Source: Amoebidium appalachense (taxonomy: Eukaryota; Ichthyosporea). From it: 64,000 nucleotides of DNA. The notes under the pieces were generated by a model, which did not search any database, was not told the DNA's origin, and saw only the letters and a list, made by a program, of their open reading frames with translations. The DNA lies in contig CAVNZM010000008.1 in assembly GCA_963693365.1 (NCBI GenBank), positions 7,998,001 to 8,062,000 on the forward strand, given 5' to 3'. Of the stretch, positions 48,988 through 64,000 are shown in pieces; within the stretch, counting starts at the first letter, position 1; each line of letters starts with the position of its first letter. A program made the position numbers and the translations under genes.

Positions 48988-50755
48988 GAGGAGAGAGGGG
49001 GGGGGGGGGGGGGGGGTTTCACCGTGTTAGCAGGCAATACAGTGTCATAGCGAGATTCTGCCGTCGTGCTTCAGTCTCGACACGTTAAATTTTATGTGCA
49101 TAGTTATATCTCAGCTCACAAAGTATTCCGCTTGTCTTCTCTCCCCTTTCCAGGTGAGCTGGGACCCCGACCTAGACTCACGCAAAACTGCCGAATCGTT
49201 CAGCGACTTTCTTGAAACCGCGCGTAAAAACTCTGCCAAACAGAACAAGAAATACAGGGGGTCGGGCATGGGGAAGTGTCGCCGTCCGAGCATACAGGCA
49301 AACGAGAGGTTTGACCGCTTCTACAGTAGCGACAGCGTGCTAATTTTTTCCTCATCGACAAACGCGCGAAATCCGGGAAACGAAACATCAGCGGTGGTGG
49401 TGCCGCGAAGAGGAAACTCGGCTCCGAGCACGAGCGCGGGCGGGGGCGGGGACGAAAACGGAGATTTGGACGACACGCGGTGGGATTTCGAAGCCGTTGG
49501 GTTTGCGACCGTTTCCGCACCAAATCTTGGTATGATGAGGGGGACGGAGGGTATGTCTGTGCGCGCGTTTTCGCTGCTTTCCAAAGCCGCCAACGGAACG
49601 AAAACGACAACAGTGTTCGCCACGGAGCGAAGCGAAGACGTTGCGCGCGAGATTGTGCAGGAAACGCGATTGGACGGGATGAGCCCCGTTTTGTATTCCG
49701 CCGCCGCCGGCAAATCGAACGCGGGTGCTGTTGAATCGGACATGAACACATCTCCGTCTCATTCCTCCCCTAACGGACGCTTGGGCGAAACTGTAAATGG
49801 ACTACAAGAGCACGCATGCGAATCACAAACACAACCCGCGACGGGCGATAACGTAAGTCAATCTTCGTTGATTTCGAACCCTGCGCAATCGCAGAGCCTC
49901 ATATCGCCACCCGTTACAAATGTCAATGTCGCGCAAACTGATTCACCGCCGATAAAGTCGCTACGGCCGCGAAGATTAAGCAGCATTCCACCTTCAAGTA
50001 TTTCAGATATTGTTGTGACCCCGCCGCCGGCACCACCATCGGCAACTTCTGTGTCATCACGTCGCGCGGGACGGTTCGTAGTTAAAGCAACCCCCGGGGA
50101 ACACTACTCTAGCAGCGCGCCTACCAGCCCCGTGCAAGTCAGCCCTCCAGGGCGAGATTTCTTTAATTATGGCCCCGTCTCCAGCCCGCTCGTGCCTGCG
50201 ACGACTCCCGTGGTTGTGTGTGTGACGGACAACTCCGGTAGGGTGGTCTCCTCCCAGAGGTTCGCGCATTCCACAAATTCCACACATTCCACGGGTATCC
50301 TATCCCCGATCCTCTCCGCCGGAATGGGCGAACTCGAACTCTACTCGAGCGCGCCGAGCACGCCGGCCCGTGCGGAACAACAACATCCGGAAAACGGAGC
50401 ACTTTCCGGGATTATTACTACTACTACTACGACGCCGCCGAACCCTTCAGGGTTAAAACTACCGTGCGCCGACCCGGCGTTTCTCCGGAGTCTGAGCTCC
50501 GGCTCCGAGGAGAGCAATTCGAGTTTCTTGCAGTCTCCCGGGCAGAGAATCGACGATCGCGAGATTGCCGAATCGGCAGGGCACACCCCGCCGCCGTCGC
50601 GGCTCGCGGGGAGATTTCGGGTGGCGGAGGTTACGGGCGCGGCCACAGGCACGGAGCCGTCGTCACCTTCGTTGGTGGCTGGGAGGGACCTTTTTGGCGC
50701 CGGCGGTGGCGACGGTGGTGGTGGGGGAAGTTTGCGCAGGTCTTTTGATGATTAG
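45894..50755 (+). CDS. Disordered docking protein with three GRFxV and one RVxF-like motif
   Basis: Exons 45894-45994, 46654-46841, 47309-47401, 48386-48535 and 49154-50755 join to about 710 residues. The donors and acceptors are canonical (AAG|GTAAGC, GCAG|GTTTTC, CAG|GTGGGT, TCG|GTAGGT, TTTTCAG|GTC, CGAAAG|GTGTGT, TTCCAG|GTG). Phases agree if one T is removed from the seven-T run at 46754-46760. The protein is Ser/Thr/Pro-rich with many SP/TP sites. GRFxV occurs at about residues 33-37 (formed across intron 1), 483 and 663; this is the peptide class bound by CCT domains of OSR1/SPAK and WNK kinases. RKVSW at about 176-180, formed across intron 4, fits the PP1 RVxF consensus. No catalytic domain was seen. 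An adaptor or regulated substrate in WNK-OSR1-type signalling is inferred. Confidence 0.75.
47601..47786 (-). repeat. Dispersed element copy in intron 3 of the GRFxV gene
   Basis: Antisense to the plus-strand gene. It ends in a C tract (after CGCATTCAAAA). From 47643 to 47786 (144 bp) it is identical to 51253-51396. Confidence 0.88.
47787..48360. repeat. C-rich and (CA)n low-complexity DNA in intron 3
   Basis: C tracts at 47787-47808 and 48112-48143, CA runs at 47905-47925 and 48160-48185, and CCCCACC/CCCTGCC repeats. No coding signal. Confidence 0.9.
48536..49153. repeat. Intron 4 of the GRFxV gene: G, GT and GA tracts
   Basis: G tracts at 48604-48625 and 48647-48696, GT at 48752-48772, CA then (GA)n at 48936-48984, and G24 at 48998-49017. 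Here G/GT lies on the coding strand, opposite to the minus-strand genes. Confidence 0.85.
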
Positions 50756-51481
50756 TAGGAGGTTAGAGTTAAAAAGGGTCCGTATTCAGTAGGTATGTGG
50801 GATTCCCTCCCTCTTCCCTCCCCCCCCCCTCCCCCCCCCCCCCCCCCCCCCCAACCCCTCTCCTAGTCCTTTCAATCCCACCACATCACTCCTCCCCCTC
50901 CCTCTCTACACACACACAAACACACACAGGTGTTCCCCTGCCCGAGCTCCGTTCCCTTGCACATGTATTCACACGTTTTGACAGTTTAGCTAACAGACGA
51001 ATACACACAGAGACACGGACACATAGATACCTGCGCACACGTGTGCACAGGGTCGCTCACACTACACATGTTCTTTGGTGTCTCTTTTTCATCCACACGC
51101 ACACACTCTCTCTCGCTCTCCCTCTCTATTTCTCTCTCTTGATCCCCTCTGTCCCCCCCTTTCCTCCCTCCCTCCCTCCCTCCCTCCCTCCCTCCCTCCC
51201 TCTTCCTCTTCCTTCATTTCCACCCCACCCCTCTCACTTGCTCTCTGCCCCCTCGAAACTCGGGTACTGTGGATGACGTGGGCCCCCCCTGAGGATGGGC
51301 TCTGCTTATTATGCATACTCTTTATGTATGGCTTGCATTCTGCATCGTGTTATCCGTTTGTTCTTGTGTACTTCGTACTTTTTGACGCATTCAAAACCCC
51401 CCCCCCCCACCCCCCACACGCGCCCACCTACCATCTCTTCCTGCCCATCGCATCCCACCTCTCCTGTCTCCTTACTACCCT

Positions 51482-51526
<45 letters not shown>

Positions 51527-51618
51527 ACCTTCCGGAGCCTCATCCGGCTTCCATGCACTGTTACATGCATGAAAGCCCTCCAACCCAAACCCCCCTCCCC
51601 TCCCCTCCCTCCCATACG

Positions 51619-51697
<79 letters not shown>

Positions 51698-51789
51698 ACA
51701 CATGCACATACACGATGAGAGATTGAGAGAGAGGAGAGAGACAGAGGAAGAGAGAGGGACAGGGAGAGCAAGGGGGGAGGGGGGGGAGG

Positions 51790-51866
<77 letters not shown>

Positions 51867-51940
51867 GCTGGCAGCCCCCCCCCTCACACACAAACACACA
51901 CGCACACACAGACACACACACGCACACACGTACACACACA

Positions 51941-51975
<35 letters not shown>

Positions 51976-52756
51976 GTACACACACACACACGCAAACTTA
52001 CGGCCTGCACCCGTTCACGCGCAGGTATTGCGCAAGTAATGACTCTGAACGACAACATGACTCTGCGCCGATGCAAATCCCTGTCGACCCAGCAACGGTT
52101 TGTTGGTGAGTTGAAGTTTCCCCGTGGGTAAAATTGTGAAAAATGACTTCACCTGTTCAAAAACTTCGGACTGGATGCAGACCTCCGGTTAATCCCGACG
52201 CAACCATATAGAGAATTATGAAATCTCGCGAGATATGTTCAGTTTTTTTGTCATATGAAGGACCCATTTCTAACAACAGCGACAGTTTACCCCTTGGGTT
52301 AGATGCGCACCATGGAATTTGCTTACTTCCGTGGCATTGTATGATTGTGCACGCGTCTGTGGCTTCTTTAAGGGGAGAATATGAGCTTTTAGAGCAGAGT
52401 GGTAAGGTTAATCAATGGAAACACAGGCTGCCTTTTCTTTTGGGGCCTTTCCCTCTTTGCATTTTTTTTTACCAACTGACCCACCCCAGGCATTAATAGC
52501 TGTCTTGTTGTCTGTGAATTTTTTTTCTTTTCCTTTCTTTCTTTCTTTCTTTCTTTTTTTTTTTTTTTTTTTTTGTTGGGGGGGGGGGGGGGGGGGGGGG
52601 GTTCCTCAGTGTGTGTAGGTGCCTGTTGTTGGTTTTATGTTTATAACGCTACTGCTTGGGGATGGTAAATTGTTATGGGTAGACCGAACATGACTATGCA
52701 CGTGTGTGTGTGCATGTGCATGTGTGGCGGGACGGGTGGAGCACCCGCAGAAGAAA

Positions 52757-52798
<42 letters not shown>

Positions 52799-52879
52799 CT
52801 GGATATCATTGTAGGCAGGGAGTGTGCTCCTGGGCCTTTTGTAGAGAGACAATAATTCCGGGCAACTCGGCTTGAACAC

Positions 52880-52920
<41 letters not shown>

Positions 52921-53215
52921 CTGCCCCAGAAGTCATGCTTCTGTGTGTGTGTCATGTTTTTATCCTTGTATCTTTTTTATTGACCGGTTTGCTTAGAATG
53001 CCTGCCTTTGGGCCTCAACTTCAAGTTAGGCCAACACGGCTAAAAATAGAACTTCCATGCTGAAATTAATGTATTGTTTGCTATTTTGGGACGTTGTCTG
53101 CTAACTATACGTATGTGCTCTTGACTGTAGGACTCAGCCTGGCTCTTGAGTCGCTGGATTCAGTCTTAAAACCACTTTTGTAATGTTGCTGTATTTGGGT
53201 ACTGTAATTAGACAA
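50756..53215. repeat. Intergenic repeats between two convergent genes
   Basis: C tracts (50821-50852, 51483-51526), (CTCC)n at 51170-51200, (CA)n at 51624-51694, (GA)n at 51796-51860 (about 32 units), interrupted CA to 51990, then unique sequence at 52000-52480, TTTC/T/G tracts at 52540-52600 and a G tract of about 40 at 52758-52798. No gene was seen. Confidence 0.85.
51253..51396 (-). repeat. Dispersed element copy, identical to part of 47601-47786
   Basis: 144 bp without a difference from 47643-47786, again ending in a C tract. It lies about 500 bp downstream of the GRFxV gene's stop. Confidence 0.9.
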
Positions 53216-60155
<6,940 letters not shown>

Positions 60156-60221
60156 TGCGCTGAATAATCCATCGGCGTGACAGTGTGTGTACGTGTCTAT
60201 GTGCGTGTCTGTGGGGTGGAG

Positions 60222-60262
<41 letters not shown>

Positions 60263-61100
60263 CGCATGCGTGCGTGGTGGTGGCGAGAAGGGTACGAAGG
60301 CTGGGGGGGGGGGGGGGGGGAGAAGGGGGGGGGGGGGGGGGGGGGTTGGAGGAGTTGCCAAAATGGAATAGTTGTGGGGACCGGTGGAGAGGTGGGTTAG
60401 TAAGTAAACTAAGCTAGATTTGTTGTGGGTAGGAAGTTGTGTACCGTGTGTTTGCATGTTGCATATGTGTAGTGTAGTGTGCGAGCGTGCGTGCACATGT
60501 GTGGGTTTAGTTCTGCTCGCTTTGCCAAACGGTTGTGTTGGGAGAGAAGGAGATGATGCCAGGCATGCCGTAACATCGTGCTTGTGTGTGCACGTGCGCA
60601 CCTCCGTATGTCTGCGTCGTGGTGTGTGGATGTGTGCGCATCGGGCGAGATTTGTGTATATACATGTGTGTGTGTGTGTGTGTGTGCGTGTGTGTGGTGT
60701 GTGGATGTGTTTGTGTTTGTGGGTGTGGGTGTGTGTGTACCACACAGCTTTGCTGATGCTGTTGTACCAGTTTGTGAATTTCCAAAGCACTCTGCCACTT
60801 TGTGTACTTGGGTGCCCGGCTTCTGACTGTCTGTGTGCATGCATGCTTGTTCCGGATATGGGCCAAGGTTCATGTGAGCATGAGCAAGTTGATGTCACTC
60901 TTGTGCATGCGCATGTGCCACTTCGTGTGCATATATTATAGCATGCACGTGCATGCACGTGCGTGTGTTGTGTGTGTGTGTGTATGTGTGTGTGTGTGTG
61001 TGTGTGTGCATGCGTGTGTCTGGTGTGTGTCTAATATAATCTGTGCGTGCGCGTGCATGTGCACACACGTGCGTACTCTGCTGAAAATAATTTGATGTGA
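60156..61100. repeat. GT-rich DNA upstream of the C2H2 gene
   Basis: Imperfect and perfect GT tracts (60220-60255, 60664-60690, 60970-61010) and G tracts (60303-60345). His/Thr-rich ORFs on the minus strand are repeat artefacts. Promoter elements of the C2H2 gene may lie here but none is distinct. Confidence 0.6.
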
Positions 61101-64000
61101 GTTGTGTATCTTCCCAACCACACGCGCACCACCAACTCTTTCATACTTCTTACCTGCGGTGTTTGCCACATCGACAATCGGTGCTTAGGGTTTACCAACG
61201 ATCACGCTCTTACCCTAGAGGGAACCCAGTGTACTGCGGGGTATGTTCAGAAGGGTGTGTATATAAAGGATATCGCCCAATGTTTTCGTGCGTTTATCTG
61301 TGCAGATTTACGTGTTGTGCTCCGGCCTAAGAATATTTCAGGATTGCGTGAACTAGACTCGAGCGTGTGTGCTCGATTGTGCTCATGTGTATGTGTAGGC
61401 GTGTTGTGGGCTTTCGTGTGTGTGTGTTCCGATGTATCTCTGGGTGTTTATTGATAGCTAACTGCCACAGCGGGACAGCTTTTGGAAATAAAAAACATAA
61501 AACGAAAAACGAAAGCACCGTTTCGTGTGCCTCTATGGGTTACCCAGAACGTGCTGCTGCTCTGGCTGTGAAACCAGCCCTACGTGTGAAGCTAAAGCAC
61601 TAGCGTATTGATTTGAGGTCCTCACTGACTCCTCAGTTCAACACACACAAAAAGCGCAGATTCTAAACACTTGTAAAAAAAAGGCGACTTCGATTAGTGT
61701 GGTGTGCCTTGGCAACCGATTTATGCAAGTAACCAAGCACCAAAATGCGAGTGGTAAGGGCAAATTCGACAGGTTGCTGCCTTTATACCTGGAGGATCTA
61801 TTTGCAAAAAGTCGATGGCTGATTGGTTTTTTCTCTTACCCATTGGAATTGTTACGGCAATATTCGCAGTTAGATGATTGGTCTAAAGTGCATCACGATA
61901 GGGCGCTACCCAGCAAGCTTACATCGGCCCCGAGACTCTCCATTGATATGAATATCTGATTTGGAAGCGATTTGCAAATTGTCAAACAACCGAAACAGAG
62001 AAATATTACGACGTTTTTGTGTTCAATGCCCACCCTAAAGCTATAGATACATTATGTTTATAGATAGTAGACAAAAAAATACGAATAAGTGTGGTATATA
62101 CCTTTTGAATACACGCTTTGCAATATTTCCCTACAAGCAATTTGAAGGGGGTTCTATTTGCTGGATGGAGCAATAGTATCAAACGGTATGTTTATGCCGC
62201 AGCTTCCGCATCAACCAGAAAAACTCGAGCCTCCACCGTCTACAGGGTATGAATAGCACATTAAAATCTTGTATAATTATTTAAATAGTTTAGGGCCATA
62301 AGAAGTTGAAACAAGCCCTGCTGTATAGATAGCTGAAAGCTATTGCAAAGTGTTGCGAACCTTATCACCATACTGCCGCCGACGGACTAGCCGCCAGCGT
62401 GACCTGGGCAAGGAGAACTAACGTCTGAGGGGAACAGATCGCAAAGTGCGAATGCTATTGTTGATTGGTTAAATACCAAGGGTTCCTCTACGATTGACTT
62501 AAGCATAAGCCAATCAAAAGTAAAGCTATTTAGAAAATCTGAAAAAAAATTCCACTATCTTCCCAGACTCCCAGTGACTCAAAGATTCCCTGCTACTTTC
62601 CAGTGATCGCCTCAGAGTCACCTTTGCATGCAGATTTAGTTTCGCTGTGCTGAGCTACACTGATCATCATTCCAAAGCATCTTACGGCAAACAAAATAAA
62701 CAAAATAAGAGAAACACTCCCCATGACACCATATTCATTCATATTCACCCTCTATATATTAGTGCACCATCCTATCAATGGATATGTTCGGCGTTGGGAA
62801 CCGCCATCTGCGCAGCCAGATTCCCCAGATCTAATGTATGCGTGACGGCGTGCGGCCCACGTGCGGACGGCCATGCCGTCGGGGTTGGCAGCGCCCACCC
62901 TAGAAAGATCCCAAACTTACAACCGTCATACAAAAAATCACCCATAAAAGCCCGAAACTTACATACACCTTTGTATTGATATACTGTATTATAGTAGTAA
63001 TGGTCCGACGCTGGGACTTGACCCGACCGTCCGCCCCGGCAACGTGAGGGTTCACCCCAACTTTACAGTTCGATGCAATCGCGCCTTTTTATTGGTCATA
63101 TCTTGCGCGGGGTTTCCCGGGAACTCACGGCCCGTGTTTTGTGTGGCGTCAGATGGTCTGAGATGGCCCAGAGATTTCAAAAGGACCGTTCTAATCGACA
63201 TTCCCTGGCAAAAAGCCCTACACTGATTATAAGGCCTTATTGTGCACGGCACACTTTTCTTATGAAAATATCCCGTGGCCGATAGCATGTCCACATGATC
63301 ATATACGCATACGCACCTCGGCCCGCGCGCGGGCCTACAAAGTGCCACTATGGGAGTCGGGACCCAATATACAAGGGCCTGGCCTGAGCTTGAACTTCCG
63401 CATGGGACGCAAGGGAGCAAGGGAGGCCGGCATGGGGTTGTCACCTACCGCTACTACTAGGCTCGGAGACGCAGCTGCGCACCGGTCACGGTCAAGCAGA
63501 CGTCGACGTCGAGTTTCGGGCCACCCGTCACGGCACGTGCACCATATGCATGTCCGGATTCACTCCATGGCCAGGCATATTGCAAGGGTTTTCTTGAGGA
63601 TGTCCGCCACAGTACATGCTGGTGTATACGTGTTACCGTGTGTATGTCATATGTTACGTTGAAGCAGATCATGATCCGATGATTATGATGATGATAAGCT
63701 AGAGCTGGCTTTTGCTTTTTGTCCGACTATTTAGTATTAAGGGTCGGAGTTGCGGGTGATATCAGCTTGCGCATCGTCATGCGTCATGCCGAATTTGCAT
63801 GAATACACATGCCGCCACCCACTGCTTGAGCTACCGAGGGAATATTATGATAACCAACAACGCCCTTATGTGTCTATGTCACCTGGTAGATAGTACTGCA
63901 GCTTGGCATCGCAGGTCGGAAAGGGAACTAAAAAAATTGCAGCACGTGTGCAACGTGGAAGGCCATGCATATGCCATAAAAATCTTTGAAACCGTTGGCC
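61101..64000. other. Intergenic DNA with CCAAT boxes, no gene recognised
   Basis: A non-repetitive region. CCAAT/ATTGG boxes cluster at 61822-61880 and 62463-62512. A TATATAAAGG box lies at 61260. ORFs up to 140 codons exist on both strands but show no motifs, splice logic or compositional support. It may contain the promoter of a gene beyond the window. Confidence 0.35.

Noticed and set aside
63000-63065. tRNA-like sequence (GGTTCACCCC and GGTCAAGTCCC near-matches to a B box)
   Set aside because: No matching acceptor stem, D arm or anticodon arm could be drawn on either strand.

Overview
The window is eukaryotic nuclear DNA. It carries spliced genes with canonical GT-AG introns, a complete NUP93-type nucleoporin gene and a KDM4-like JmjC demethylase gene, embedded in an extreme load of simple repeats ((GT)n, poly-G, (GA)n, minisatellites). 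Part of the sequence (roughly 0.1-4.3 kb, perhaps 16.6-22.6 kb) looks different: intronless, densely packed reading frames, among them a Fic-domain gene and a patatin-like phospholipase gene sharing an ATGA stop/start overlap. A unicellular relative of animals carrying endogenous large-DNA-virus or bacterial DNA would fit, but the species cannot be fixed from the sequence alone. A run of exactly 500 N at 4318-4817 is a scaffold gap, so the first 4.3 kb may not truly adjoin the rest.

Layout. 0-4.3 kb: C2H2 zinc-finger ORF (+), patatin (-) and Fic (-), then a BED-like zinc-finger ORF (+) broken by homopolymer frameshifts and cut by the gap. 5.4-14.2 kb: KDM4-like gene (-), whose large intron is almost wholly minisatellite (8.2-13.4 kb), including arrays of intron-like units. 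14.2-16.6 kb: tandem repeats and a CCAAT-rich spacer. 16.6-22.6 kb: a DP-repeat/coiled-coil gene (+), tandem repeats, a two-TM membrane protein gene (-) with a truncated duplicate, a Cys/His-rich gene (+), and a 367-bp near-perfect palindrome. 24.8-42.7 kb: NUP93 (-), 20 exons resolved. 43.3-44.7 kb: a four-exon gene for a 110-residue unknown protein (+). 45.9-50.8 kb: a five-exon gene (+) for a disordered protein with three GRFxV (OSR1/SPAK/WNK-type docking) motifs and one RVxF-like (PP1-docking) motif. 53.2-60.2 kb: a C2H2 protein gene (-) whose finger is assembled across an intron. 60.2-64 kb: nothing convincingly coding.

Themes. (1) Introns of the minus-strand genes share a layout: GT donor, C-tract within about 5-20 nt, and (CA)n running into the AG acceptor. 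(2) A dispersed element of about 240-260 bp bounded by G/C tracts recurs at least ten times. (3) Conserved coding sequence repeatedly changes frame by one base, often at homopolymers, which points to consensus errors rather than gene death.
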